In this document: positions 1 through 12,392 of the stretch, piece by piece
Position numbering within the stretch: position 1 is the first letter of the stretch
Layout: every line of letters starts with the position of its first letter
From: Lamellibrachia satsuma
Taxonomy: Eukaryota > Annelida > Polychaeta > Sabellida > Siboglinidae
Assembly (NCBI GenBank): GCA_033239005.1
Contig: BSQZ01000001.1
Coordinates: 18,573,000 to 18,636,999 of the forward strand
Reading direction: 5' to 3'
DNA length: 64,000 bases
Position numbers and translations under genes: made by a program
The notes under the pieces: generated by a model
What the model was told of the DNA's origin: nothing
Database searches by the model: none
What the model saw: the letters and a program-made list of their open reading frames with translations, nothing else

Positions 1-59
1 GTGCCACCAAAATGAGAGGCATCGGTTATGATTCAAAACGGAGTCTAACAAGTAACTGC

Positions 60-3000
60 CAAGTCAAGTCAAGTTTTATTCTCTAATACCATACAGTGGT
101 GTATGAGATAAATATACAATACCCATAGTACTCATAAAATTTTTAAACAATAAGAACAGTCAATGTTAGTTAAACTTACCAATTATTATTTTGATCAATT
201 TATAAATTCTTATTACTTTATTTAAACTATGATTATTAAACAACACAGAGGACTTGAAAGATTTAGGGTGATTAATAAAAATAATATCTAGTCAGAAATC
301 TATTTCAAAGTGTCACATTGAAACAATATATGAAATTCATCCCCAATCTAATTTCTAATACACAAAGTCCAATACCTTTCATTTCTATCAATATTGAACC
401 ATCTGCCTGTTGCAACAGGCAATTTTGTGTTACCCAGCATAAATTGAGTAAAAATAATTCTCTCCGGTAACAATGTCAAGTATGGTTCAAACTCGAATAC
501 TCTATACATTATCATTGTGAAATATATTTGATGACCATGTTTGAATACGTTCGTCATGAAGTCTGATTTTAAGACAATTATTTAGCCATTTGTGATTGGC
601 GACATTAGGAAAGTGCCAACGTTAGAAAGACCACTTTCAAAGAAAATAGTTTTAACAGTTTTTATCCAAGGTGATATATGCTCACTGTTATTATTTAAGT
701 TGAGTAATAATTTGTACATTATCACTGATAACTTTGAATGTTTTCCTTGTGCTAGCTTAATCCAGAAATTAGCCATCCTTTGCTTAATTTGTATCACTAG
801 TGGTGGTCTGCCTAGTTAACCATTTATCATACATTTAGAAGTAGATTTGTTGATATGTAATTCCAAGTAAAGTTTTTCAATTATGTCACAATTCTCACAC
901 ACCCATAGGGGAAGGCAGTGGTAGATGAGCCATTTTTCATTCTTTTTTAAATCTAGGGCGCAATCATATTCATAAATAAAAATTGTTTTACTCACATAAA
1001 CTATGATTATTAATATATAACTTTATACCAAGATAATATATCTAGCATGCACAGATAATTATATCTAGTTCATTCAAATAGGGTTGGTAAGCAGGCTCAA
1101 CTAACACTTGGTGCGGGGTAAGTTGAGCCACGGTTTGCGTAAGTTTCGTAAATGCTATATTTGTATAATTTACGTAGGCCTTGTACAACAATTTCGTAAC
1201 AACTCAGCAACACATGTACCCAACACGTCTCTGGCAAGTCTACATGCTTAATTAATAAGTCAAAACACCTAATTAATATAGACTTATAGGTAAATTGCAA
1301 CCAGTGTAACTAATTGCTATTATGTTGTCTTGTAGCTATCCGATGTCCAAATTTGCTCGGAAAAATGCATTCATTGATGTATGTTGGGGTAAAGAATACT
1401 CTTCTTCGGTCTTTAACCGCTGTTCAACTAAACCTCCCTTGGGTCTTGGGTGGCTCAACTAGCCCCGTTTTGACAATTAAGCTTATTTAGTTATCTTCTC
1501 ATTAATGCGTGAAGTGATGTAAGTAATCTTCTTCTCTGTGCATAGTTAAACCATTTGTAAGTGGCACAAACAACAAAGTTTGGTCTTGTGTGTTGATAGT
1601 TTACACACCAGCAGACATTAATCACAATTACTAAAAGTTTTGAAAATCGCCAAAAAACATACTTTTAGCTCACATGTTCTGACCGTTGTGACAAACGTAA
1701 CCTATTATACGTCAATCATGTTCTAATAACATGTTCAATCACTGCGTGGTACCGTGTAACTGTCGCTGCTGTAGTTTCCTGGGAAACAAGGGTGGCTCAA
1801 CTAACCCAGTGGCTCAACTAACACTGTCTTCCCCTACTTCACAACCATATACAAAATTGGTACAACAGCATGATCAAATAGTTGAAATATTATATCGATT
1901 GGAAGAAGTTATTGTCGTGACTTTTTAATCAAACTATACATAGCTTTCTCTGCTTGCACGTATTGCCTTTGCTTAGCAAAAACAAACCTTCCATTATAAT
2001 TCATGTTGACACCAAGATAAACATAGTCAAAACAAACATCCAGGTATGTTCCATTGAAAGAGAATGTAGGAATTTTATGGGTTTTACCTTTAAAAGTTTA
2101 GACTTAGTTGTATTGATTTTTGATGATAATAATTTAAAAAAATGAGAGACTGAATTTAGGCAATCCTGAAGTTCAGTGGCTGATTCATTATGATAGTATC
2201 ATCAGCATACAATAATATATACAACTTTAGTAAAACACATACATCATTAGTTTGAAGTTTGTCATTAATGAGATCAGAAACCATAGTTAAACCATTAAAA
2301 GATTTTCTAAGAAAATCTTTAATGTCATTAAGAAAAATTGCAAATTACAATGAGAGATTCTCCCCATCCTACTCCTTGATTGCATTCTAAGAAGTCAGAC
2401 ATACAACTATCATTAATTTTAATACAAGACTTGGCATTAGTATACATGTTGTATATTACATTTAATACACCAACTTAGGAATAAAACCTGATTCTAAAAC
2501 CAAATTGAACAATGTTGTAAATACAGATAACATTTTAGGAGTGGAAGCTTTAAGAAATTCATTAAATCTTAGATAAGAACTACATACCTTGTTATTTTTT
2601 AAACTGCGTACAGCTTTTTAATACTTCTTCATCAGTAAATGGAGCATTTATGAAGTAATTATTAGCTGAATTAATTAGAGCATCAATGTCTACATAACTT
2701 TCATTATTAGTTACATCATCACAATTCAGATTTTTTAAGTGGTCAACAAAAGATTGCAAATTAACATTTTGAAGTTCATTTTTAACTGAAGACCCTTTAA
2801 TTAAATTCCAATAAGCCTTAAGATCTTTATTTTAAATATATTTTGAAAGTTTTTGTTGTATTTTCTTAATTGCAAATTAAATTCCCTCTGATATTCTTTA
2901 CACGTATATTTAAGTTGTAGGTTACTTAAATCTGAGAGAAAATTGTTATGCTTTCGCTTTGCGGCAAAGTACATATATTGCGCTTATGCGTACAACTTAA

Positions 3001-3390
3001 GATTGATTAAACCAAGGCTTTTTATTAGTTCTACTCTTGATGGATACGTTACTGCGACTGTTAACACGAAAACAATATGTTTTGCAGAATCTTTTAATAA
3101 ATCACAAATACTGTCAGTGATATAGTCAATATCTTTATCATCTAAATTGTTAATGTTATTTGACATTTTATGAAGTTCTGTTTGTATAAGCTCCAGTTTG
3201 TGCTCATCAATATTACTACATGATCGTAATGAGTGTTCAAGGCTTCCACTTGGGTATTTTACTTCAGTTGGAACCATTCTTGACAAAACCAGAAAGATCA
3301 CTTGTGCCAGGTTACTGAAACGCCTACACACGTGGCGTAAAACGTCATTCGCTATTAATAAACAGTCCACGTACGTAACCACGTAACCAA
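60..3390 (-). mobile_element. Degraded non-LTR retrotransposon (LINE), split by a TIR element
   Basis: Conceptual translation of the minus strand gives successive pieces of one LINE polyprotein. A linker between endonuclease and reverse transcriptase lies around 3260-2850. RT segments lie around 2450-2100, including a YADDT-like catalytic motif near 2200. The thumb region runs to 1838, and the C-terminal region (797-592 and 557-348) has blocks such as QRMANFWIKLAQGK, SPWIK and GRWFNIDRNER. The 3' end, with an AT-rich tail, lies near 100-60. Stops and frameshifts make it a pseudogene. The DNA element at 906-1836 interrupts it. The C-terminal blocks resemble Nimb/Ingi-type LINEs; that family assignment is from memory and tentative. 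The 5' end is unclear. Confidence 0.75.
906..1836. mobile_element. Non-autonomous TIR DNA transposon with TA target duplication, nested in LINE
   Basis: The ends form terminal inverted repeats of about 26 bp with three mismatches: left starts TAGGGGAAGGCAGTG at 906, right ends GTCTTCCCCTA at 1836. TA occurs at both outer edges. Removing the element and one TA joins the flanking LINE sequence in frame (Glu-Val then Trp-Val-Cys), so the insertion site is exact. The inside has several copies of GGCTCAACTA but no transposase I can recognise. TA duplication fits Tc1/mariner-type or similar elements. Confidence 0.8.
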
Positions 3391-3540
3391 CGCCGCATAA
3401 CGACGAACTTACACAAGTATTTGTAAGCTCTATACAAAAGCGCAGCTACAATTAGACTGAGTATGCTCAAATGGCATTTGGTTGTGAGTAAATAATTAAT
3501 TATAATATATTATGATAAGTTGTATCAATATAATAATAGT

Positions 3541-5335
3541 TAATAGATCCGACCCCGTGGTCAAGTCATAGGAGATCCGCTCTCGACGGTCCAGCCACAG
3601 TAGAACCACTCTCCAAAGTTCAGCCACCGGTTAGCCGCCCTCGACGGTCCAGCCCCGCGGTCCATTCTCGAAGGTCCAGCTTCTCTGGATTCGCTCTCGA
3701 CGGCCCAGCCTCCGAGGAGTCACTCTCGACGGTGCAGCCTCCGGGGAGTCACTCTCGACGGCCCAGCCTCCGGGGAGTCACTTTCGACGGCCCAGCCTCC
3801 GGGGAGTCACTCTCGACGGTGCAGCCTCCGGGAGTTCCTCTCTACGGTGCAGCCTCCGAAAAGTCCCTCTCTACGGTGCATCCTCAAGCCACAGGAGATC
3901 AGCTCTCGACGGTCCAGCCACCGAGGAACCACTCTCAACGATCCAGCCACCGGGGAGCCGCCCTGCTGTCCACTCTCGAAGGTCCAGCCTCTTTTGAGTC
4001 CCTCTCGACGGCCCAGTCTCTGGGGAGTCCCTCTCGACAGTGCAGCTTCCGATGATTAATTCTTGACGGTCAATCCTCCGGGAGTCCCTTTCGACCGTGC
4101 AGCCTCTGTGGAGTCCCTATCGACGGTGCAGCCTGCCTCTGTGGAGTCCCTATCGACGGTGTAGCCTCCGGGAGTCCCTCTCGACGATGCAGCTTCCGAT
4201 GAGTCATTCTCGACGGTCCATCCTCTGGGGAGTCACTCTCGACAGTGCAGCCTCCGGGGAATCCCTCTCGACGATACAATCTATGGGGTCCCCCTCGACG
4301 GTGCAGCCTCCGGACAGTTTCTCTCGACGGTGCAGCCTCCGGGGTGTCCTCTCGACGGTGTAGCCTCCGGCAATCCTTCTCTGCGGCGCAGCCTCCGAGA
4401 GTCACTCGCTTCCGGGGAATTCCTATCGACGGTGCAGCCTTCAGGAGTTTCTCTCGATGGTGCAACCTCCGGGTAGTTCCTCTGTGCAGTCTCTCTCGAC
4501 GGTGCAGCCTCTGGGAGTCCCCTCGATGGTACAACCTCCGGGGAGTCAGTCTCCACGGTGTAGTCTCTGGGAGTCACTCTGACGATGCAGCCTCCGGGGA
4601 GTCCCTCTCGACGGTGTAGCCTCCGGGGAGTCCCTCTCGACGGTGCAGCCTCCGGGGAGTCCCTCTCGACGGTGTAGCCTCCGGGGAGTCCCTCTCGACG
4701 GTGTAGCTTCCGGGGAGTCCCTCTCGACGGTGCAGCTTCCGAGAGTCCCTCTCTGCGGTGCATCCCCGGGGAATCCCTCTCGACGGTGCAATCTACGGGG
4801 GTCCCCCTCGACGGTGCAGCCTCCGGCAATCCCTCTCCGCGATGCAGGCTCCGGGGAGTCCCTCTCGACGATGTAGCCTCCGTGGAGTCCCTCTCGACGG
4901 TGTAGCCTCCGGGGAGTCCCTCTCGACGGTGCAGCTTCCGAGAGTCCCTCTCTGCGGTGCATACCCGGGGAATCCCTCTCGACGGTGCAATCTACGGGGG
5001 TCCCCCTCGACGGTGCAGCCTCCGGCAATCCCTCTCCGCGATGCAGCCTCCGAGAGTCACTCTCGACGGTGCAACCTCCTGGGAGTTCCTCTGTGGAGTC
5101 CATCTCGACGGTGTAGCTTCCGAGAGTCCTTCTCTGCGGTGCATCCCCCGGGGATCGAGTCACTCTCAACGGTTCAGCGTCCGGGGAGTCCGTCGTGACG
5201 GTGCAGCCTCCGGGAGTCCCCCTCGATGGTGCAATCCCCGGGGAGTTTTCTATGGAGTCCCTCTCGACGGTGCAACTTCCGAGAGTCCCTCTCTGCGGGG
5301 AGTCCCTCTCCACGGTGCAGCTTCCGGCGAGGTTG
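3541..5335. repeat. CpG-rich 30-bp minisatellite
   Basis: About 60 degenerate copies of a 30-bp unit containing CTCTCGACGGTGCAGCCTCC and GGGGAGTCC. Because 30 is a multiple of three, long but meaningless open frames appear on both strands, such as 4546-5361 minus. A higher-order repeat of about 199 bp is visible (compare 4741 with 4940). The unit carries three or so CpGs in an otherwise AT-rich, CpG-poor setting. Confidence 0.95.
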
Positions 5336-6922
5336 TTTTGAGGTTGTATGCGAGCAGCCACGACTCGTCCTCAGTGTTGATAGGTGTATGTCGGAATGTT
5401 TCCTCTTTGGTCTGCCAGAGCGTGTGCACGTTCGTGGCAGCATTGCCGTCTCATCACCGCCTCAGCTCATCTTGTAGATTCAGCGTCGGGGACTCGTTGT
5501 TTGACGACCGCAGTTCACGTGCTCCTGTCTCTTGTAGTGTGCCGTCTCGTCCCAGCCTTTCACTTCAATACCGGCAGCTCCAGGGTGTCTCTTCGTGCAG
5601 TCTATATAGTGCAAACGTGGTCGCCGAACGTTTCGCTTAGACTGCCGTAGCTTGCCATAGAACACAGAACACAGGACAAAGCAGCCGGTTCCCGTCCATC
5701 CGTACAACGTACTGACGTAGCTTGCCATAGAACACAGCAGCCGGTCCTCGGGGCAAGTTGTTACATCATTCGGGGCACGTTGTTATAGCAAAGAACGTGT
5801 GGATCGCAAAGCAAGTGTCACTCGCACATGTTACTTTTGTTATATTAATTTTATTATACACACTTATACGTCTTATACACAATGTGCACAACAATGTAGG
5901 TGTTCACATCTTCATTATATTAAGCTTTTAATTTGTAATTACCAAAGGGGAAACATCCCCCGGATTCTTACATAACAAACAAATGTGAATTGAATATAAA
6001 TTATTAAATGGAGTATGGAACAGTGAATGGAAATATATCTGTAATGTGACTTATACTTGACTGAATGCTACATACACGTAGGCAAACACGCGAATGAACA
6101 TCCACATTTCAATGAATCAGGCAATATTTATTAATTGTTCAAATAGGGCTGTTCCATAAAGATTTAACCATATTTAACAAGATTGCCATCCAAGACAAAA
6201 CACCCAGATGGCAAGTGGACAAAGAAGCCAATGGCTTATTGACAGTCTAAAAAAGCTAAAATTTTGCAGGCGTGCCCGGGGGCCCATGGTTGTGGTACAT
6301 TAACAAATATTCGAAATTCTCCGGGGGTCGGGATATTACTTATGTGGACGTTATGCGTGTTTCTGCCATTGTTACGTGATCTACGTCAAACGTCTACCGA
6401 ACGCTTCGTGAAACCGGAATTTGTATGTCATTTTTGTGACGATTTCATCGCCATGGCATTGCCCTACCAACATTTTAATATGTAGTTCTTTTCTCCCGTG
6501 CAACGCAGGGCAGCTGGGCTAACCTTTAATATAAAGTAGTTTGTGACTTCGTATGTATGTATGTATGTATGCATATATGTACGTATGCAAGCATAAATCG
6601 CAGTTCAAATGTTGTTAAGCTTGCCTACATGATTATATTATAACACGCATTCAATCTATAAATCAACGCAGTCAGTTAGTTACTTTTGTTGAAATTTTTC
6701 ATGCGGCGCGATTCACAGCCATTGGTAAGGCTTTAGTGCCGCTTTTAAAACACGGCAGATGCAAGTACAACGTACAATTTGACAAAATGCTTAACTGGAA
6801 CATACCTGGATGTCGTCGATACCCACAAATGCATTCTCACGACGTCGCAACATTTAGTTGCGACGAAATCGCCGTCTGATTACAGGGCGCAGAACTTAGT
6901 GTAGGCCATTGTGTAATTTCGT
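5336..6922. other. No gene seen; repeat remnants
   Basis: This stretch begins with about 400 bp of GC-rich sequence that contains a repeated block (GTAGCTTGCCATAGAACACA at about 5649 and 5718) and a TATATAG motif near 5605. It may be old LTR-like sequence but no diagnostic ends were found. A piece at about 6170-6245 matches the tail sequence at 10003-10080, so it is a dispersed repeat. No coding region is supported. Confidence 0.5.
6551..6580. repeat. GTAT microsatellite
   Basis: Simple tandem run of GTAT, followed by degenerate GCATATATGTACGTATGC. Confidence 0.9.
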
Positions 6923-7115
6923 GCAGAATGTTTGTTACAATCAAACTTTCACTTGATTTTGAATCTTTACGTTATAGACTTAAACAAATTAGGGTGGCAA
7001 TTTTTCTAATAAGAATTTCGTGCCGAATGTTTGTTAAAGGCAAACTTTCACTTGATTTTTAATATTTAAGCTATAAAGACTTAACAAAATTAGGGTGGCA
7101 ATTTTTCTAAGCAGA
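6923..7115. repeat. Tandem duplication of about 100 bp
   Basis: Two adjacent copies share AATGTTTGTTA, CAAACTTTCACTTGATTTT and TTAGGGTGGCAATTTTTCTA in the same order at a spacing of about 100 bp. The copies have diverged. No gene is seen between here and 8480. Confidence 0.8.
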
Positions 7116-8485
7116 ATAAGTGTATAAAAATTCAAGATCGTCGCCACCATATAAATTGCACAATTTTCCATTATAATGACATTTAAAATTATTCTTGACA
7201 TGTTAGTAATGGTGCCTGGAGCCCTTGGCATCGACAATACCCATTTATATATTAGATATTTATTGTTTAGATATATGTGAGCGGTAGTAGATGGCCGCCA
7301 TCTTGAATTTCAAAATAGCGGTATTATTTAAGTTACAAAGGTTTTAAAAATAGGGTGGCAAATTCAAGATGGCTGCCAGATTGAATATGGGCCCTTTTCC
7401 CGGTATTCTTGACTTTAAGTTGATGATATAACGATATCCTATTTATAGTGACATATCCTTAAACAAATTATATTATGGATTAGGAAGGCTACGACAGCGA
7501 TTTTTTTTATTTCAAAACGGCCGCCGTAAATCACTATAAGTACCTGGTATGTTAAACCCAAATGCATGCATAGTAGTACATTTTGAAAGGAAATTGCAGA
7601 CACTTCGCATGTAAATGAATAAGCACCATACACATTACATTGCTGTAATAACACGGCTATTAATAGTTTAAATTGAACGGCGAACTACTTTATACTTTAA
7701 GTGTTCATTGACATTGTGTTGGCTGACACTTCAACCTCAAACATCATCATCACCAGTCGATCCGATTTGCTCGTCGATGCGAGCTGTGTTGCTGCAGCTA
7801 AATCCTACGCAGCCACATACCTCAGTGCATGGAATATTGTTAACAAAACAACTGTACTTCTTCTTTCACCCACGTTTACATCCACACTTGACTTAATTCA
7901 TGATTTCTTCAGGGGTTTGTGGATTCAAATATAGAACGGGAACAAAATGACATGCAGAGTGAACTGAAAGAGTATAATAGTACTTCCGACAGCAAGTTTT
8001 AGACAGAGATCCTTCACAGAACCGAACAAAACTGTCTTTTTAATAATCTCTTTCTTCAATAGTAAATAATAAAAAGGAGACGGTAGCAAAAAAGTAAGCG
8101 GGCGAAGACGAGAAACTAGTTTATTTTTTACTAGACCTTAATACAAACACCACTTCTGCAATAGCACGCACTTAATTTACAACAGCTGTAGGTAATTATT
8201 ATGTAATCTTACTACAAACAGAGGCAGAACGATACACCTGTGTAATATCGCTCTTCATACAACGCATGATATGTTACAGGCATATTGTGGTATGGCATAG
8301 TTAGCAATTGCAATCGTTGTTTCAGATGTTCTTATCCCATAAGCATGCATCACCAGTGCCAGATTAACAATGTAGGGGCCTTGTACAAACGTTTTGTGGG
8401 GCACTTATCGAGTGCATGAAAGACGAAGATCGAGACACGTGGTACTGACTATGGAGGTAACTCCATATACCTTATTATAACCCAA

Positions 8486-8727
8486 ATGGATCAAGATGAA
8501 ATACCCATAAACATATATTTGGACCTTTCTAAAGCATTCGATACCACTGACCATTTAATTTTAATTGACAAATTTAAATATTATGGTATAAATGGTACAA
8601 GTATGAACTTATTCAGTAGCTACCTAAATAACCGTAAACAATATACTGAAATTGATCATATAAAATCAAACATGTTACCAATAACAACTGGCATACCACA
8701 GGGCTCAATCCTAGGACTTCTGTTATT

Positions 8728-8765
<38 letters not shown>

Positions 8766-9533
8766 ATGATTTTGCAAAAGCCAGTAAAATGTTTAATTTC
8801 ATCATTTATGCTGATGACACAACCTTATCAAGTACTTTAAATACTTTTAATGATAGCATACAAAATGACAATTTAGAATCTTTAGAATCTTTAGAATCTA
8901 ATAAATGATTAACTTTTAAAAATAAATGAATGGCTCAAAATAAATAAATTAGCATTAAACATTGCAAAATCTAAATATATGACATTACAAAGGACAAATA
9001 AAAATATACAGACGCTTACTCTGAAGATAGACAATATAAATATTGAACAATTTAAGAAATTTAATTTCTTAGGTTTAATTATTGATATAAATCTGAACTG
9101 GAAAAGACATACTGAAAAAAATTCAAACACATGTTCTAAAAAGATTGGTATTTTAAATAAATTAAAACGTGTTATCACAACAAATTAAAACGTTATTATA
9201 ACTTCAAAAGAATGCATTGAGAATTATTACCTTAAGTAACTATAATTCCCAAACAGAGCCACTCCATAAAAAGCTCAGCATGTTAAAAGTAGATGACATT
9301 CTTAAATTACAACAATTAAAATTTTATTATAAATATTTACATAACAATTTACCAGTTTATTTACAAAACTGGAGAATAATCTTCAACTGTGACATACATA
9401 ATTATGATACACGAATCAAGAATGAAATATATACTTATAAAACTAAACACTATCTCAACTTATCTGGAAAGAATCCAGCCATGATGTGTTTATTGTACAA
9501 AAGCTATAATTGTATGATTTAACAAGATTTAAC
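8486..9533 (+). pseudogene. LINE reverse transcriptase fragment, broken
   Basis: The plus strand encodes RT motifs in order: DLSKAFDTTDH (motif A, about 8522-8554), GIPQGSILGLLLF (about 8692-8730) and YADDT (about 8809-8823). After a stop at about 8908 the frame resumes with a FLGLIID block (about 9068) and a C-terminal block with YYKYLHNNLP and DTR (9217-9522). Several frames are needed, so it is dead. It is 5'-truncated: no endonuclease is seen upstream. A TA microsatellite at 8729-8763 lies inside the RT motif after LLF and lengthens it by repeated Tyr-Ile. Confidence 0.88.
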
Positions 9534-9556
9534 AAGATTGCCATCCCAAACAACAA
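9446..9556. repeat. LINE 3' tail segment, copy 1 of a 111-bp duplication
   Basis: This segment recurs essentially unchanged at 9917-10027 (offset 471). It includes the last codons of the LINE fragment and the tail ending AACAAGATTGCCATCCCA. Part of the tail also occurs near 6178. Confidence 0.9.
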
Positions 9557-9690
9557 TTACCATGGTTTCCATGGTATATCATTTTATATCATAGTATTTT
9601 ACCATGGTTTACCATGATTTATCATGGTTTAGATGTTTCAAAACACCATGGTATACCATGGCATTTACCATGGTATATTTTCATAAGGAC
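9553..9690. repeat. Palindrome-rich ACCATGGT cluster
   Basis: About ten copies of ACCATGGT or close variants lie in under 140 bp. They include a perfect 16-bp palindrome, CCATGGTATACCATGG, at 9646-9661. It sits between the two copies of the LINE tail duplication. Confidence 0.8.
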
Positions 9691-9916
9691 TTTACCCAAC
9701 ACTCTTTAATTGTATAATTTACCCATGCGAATGTGGTCTGAATAACAAGCAATATGTATCATACAATGGCTCATGTGTTGCGGTTTATCATAATAAAAAT
9801 AGTGTATCAGTCAGGTTCTGTCTACAGATAATTAATATTCCCATATATTGTATTGTCCGGTTCATATGGCCACTCAAGGCATTTTACATTTCATCCCTGG
9901 CAGACCTCTTCCTTCC

Positions 9917-10027
9917 AACACTATCTCAACTTATCTGGAAAGAATCCAGCCATGATGTGTTTATTGTACAAAAGCTATAATTGTATGATTTAACAAGATT
10001 TAACAAGATTGCCATCCCAAACAACAA
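9917..10027. repeat. LINE 3' tail segment, copy 2 of a 111-bp duplication
   Basis: Second copy of the segment at 9446-9556. It continues into GATGGCAAGTGGACAAGGAAG (to about 10080), which matches about 6205-6240. This indicates the true tail of a dispersed element family. Confidence 0.9.
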
Positions 10028-10084
10028 GTTCCAGATGGCAAGTGGACAAGGAAGTTATTGGCTTATCGAGAGTCCAACAATTTT

Positions 10085-12160
10085 ACTATCTATGTGTAGC
10101 CCGCTCTTATCATATATCTGTCAATTCTATTTTTAAACATATTCACACTACTAGCATTAACACAATCATTTGGTAGTTTGTTCCATTCATTTATCACCCT
10201 CTGTGAGAAAGAGTACTTTCTCGTGTCCAACCTACACTGCTCCTTAACTAATGCTGCTTCGTGTCCTCTGGTTCTACTGCCTTCTTTAAGTTTGAAGAAC
10301 ATATTCCTGTCAACATCCTCATAACCATTCACTATTTTAATCACTTCTATTTGGTCTCCTCTTAGTCACCTGGTCTCTAGTGTTGTCAAACCACATTGTA
10401 ATAAGCGGCTTTCATAACTAAGGTCTCTCAATTCTGGAATCATTTTAGCTGCTCTTCATTGTATTCTTTCTAGCTTGTCTTTCAACTAATTCATTTTGAG
10501 AAGACAAAATTAAATCTAACACATTCCCACCTCTGGTTGGTTTCAAAACATGTTGGGTAAGGAAACAATCCTGTGTTAGAAGTAAAACTGATGGTCGTCA
10601 CCTCCAGCATTCTCTAATGATTCCCACTGTATATGGCCATGGTTAAAATCACCCATTATAACACACTCCATGTTGCTCACCTCCCTTATCGCATTTTGTA
10701 ATTTTACATCTTCCATTTGTCCTATGTTAGGACTATGATAAACCACTCCTATCGTTAATGTTGAGTTCCTGGTAACTATGTTACATCAGATTACTTCCTC
10801 ATAATCTGCTTCACTTTTCAGTGTTATTTCATATGCTAGGATAGATTCTTTAATATATAAAATTACTCCACCTCCCCTTCTTTCTCGTCTATCCTTCCTA
10901 TACATTACATAGCCTGTCAGTGCTAACTCAGCATCTACTGTATCTTTAGTTGCCCATGATTATGTGATGCCTATTACATGAGGATCAATATCTGCTACCA
11001 TAATGTCTAACTCACTTTTTTATTTACTATGCTCCTGGCATTTAAGCATACACATTTAAGTTCATTGTCTGAAATTATTGGTGAACATTTCTTTGGATGT
11101 GTATTTGTAGTAGTACTCCTTTGAGTTTTCTCTGTCAGTTCCCCCTGCACATCTAGTTTAAATAATTTATGGTACCTGTGCCCTCGTCGACAACTGTGAT
11201 AAATTCACACCCAAGAACTGCAGCGCCCTTCCCTGTCAGATGAAGTCCATCTCTCATGAAAAAGTCATCTCTTCCCGCAAAGTTTAACCACATGTCTACA
11301 AAGCCTACTCCCTCCTCCATACATACCTTCTGTATTTGTGTGTTGATTGCCATCCTCCTACAGTTCCTATATTCCTCACCCCTGCCTCCCATTATTGGTA
11401 ATATCCCCGACAATACAATCTGTCCAACTCATGCCTCTTTAAGTGTCTTGATCAAACTCCTGTACTTACCAATGATGGCTGACATTCCCTCCTTTTCTGC
11501 ATTGTTCGTTCCCACATGCACGAGAACAGCACCTCCCATGCCACCACCCATAACTTGTCCTGCCTTCACTGCTATATCCTCTATGTTTGCTCCTGGTAGG
11601 CATACTGTTATATCATCTCCTCTGTTTACAGTTTTATCCACTTTCCTAATGATGGAATTCCCCATAAATACCCGGACTTTCCTCACCTTCCCTTGTGATA
11701 CTACATGAGCAAAGCTCCTTCCTTTCGTACACTATGCCACCTTTCTCTTGTATCATCAACTTTTACTATCTTACCACCTGACAATCCCTCTTCACTCACT
11801 CGTTTATCTTCCTTTTGTTGCACATTCTTCCTTTTTCCATCTTTCTTCTTCTTACCAGCTTTCTCCCTCACATTGCCATTGCTCTCCTTGTTCTCACCAC
11901 CTCTGCTCTCATCATTCTAACTACCTCTGCTCTCTTCTTTCTCACCCTGCCCTGTCATTAACAAAATCATATGTCTTAACTCATTTACCTGCTCCTGCAG
12001 ACATTTCACTGTCATACACCCCTACACACGAAATGAAAATCATCTGCCTGCACCTCTGCCCACGAATTTGCACACCTGGACTTTGCAAAGTCTATCCAGC
12101 TGTCGCAGCTAGAGCATGTCAAATTGCATTTCACCTTTACTTGGCGTTTGCATGGCGCCA
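10085..12160 (-). pseudogene. CR1-like LINE with esterase-like ORF1, RT core deleted
   Basis: Read on the minus strand: a Lys/Glu-rich ORF1 start (about 12040-11700), then an SGNH-esterase-like domain with VHVGTN (about 11530) and DGLHLTGKG (about 11230). Next is an endonuclease domain with LNAR (about 11045), RGGGVILYIK and GDFNH (about 10650). Without any RT catalytic motifs, the sequence then passes from a NVLDLILSSQNELVE block (about 10500) directly to the C-terminal RAAKMIPELRDLSY, GHEAALVKEQCRLDTRKYSF and NEWNKLP blocks (10480-10090). Stops and frameshifts are frequent. Esterase domains in ORF1 are known for CR1-clade LINEs. Confidence 0.82.
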
Positions 12161-12392
12161 TGTTAGAAATTCAATTTATATTTGTTTATAATCCGTTTAT
12201 AATCAATTTATACTAGGTATGGTCACATAATGCCAAATTATTGCGTACACCTATTATAGCAACATACAGGACATCTAAATAGCTATATTACATTTTTAAT
12301 TAGACAAAATACCTATGCTGTGTGACTATTTAAAGCTTTGTTACAATAATATATGCTATTGGTTTAATTTGTTGGAATACTCTATCTTCACT

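Noticed and set aside
4546..5361. 271-aa minus-strand open frame, and similar ones on both strands at 3.7-5.6 kb
   Set aside because: Produced by the 30-bp satellite, whose length is a multiple of three; all frames give the same kind of low-complexity repeat peptide and no domain is seen.
5336..5970. Solo LTR (TATATAG motif, starts TGTT, ends TTACA)
   Set aside because: No target duplication, primer-binding site or matching second LTR could be found; too weak to call.
11153..11686. SGNH-hydrolase-like open frames as a host esterase gene
   Set aside because: They lie in order with an endonuclease domain and LINE C-terminal blocks on the same strand, with stops and frameshifts, so they belong to a LINE ORF1.
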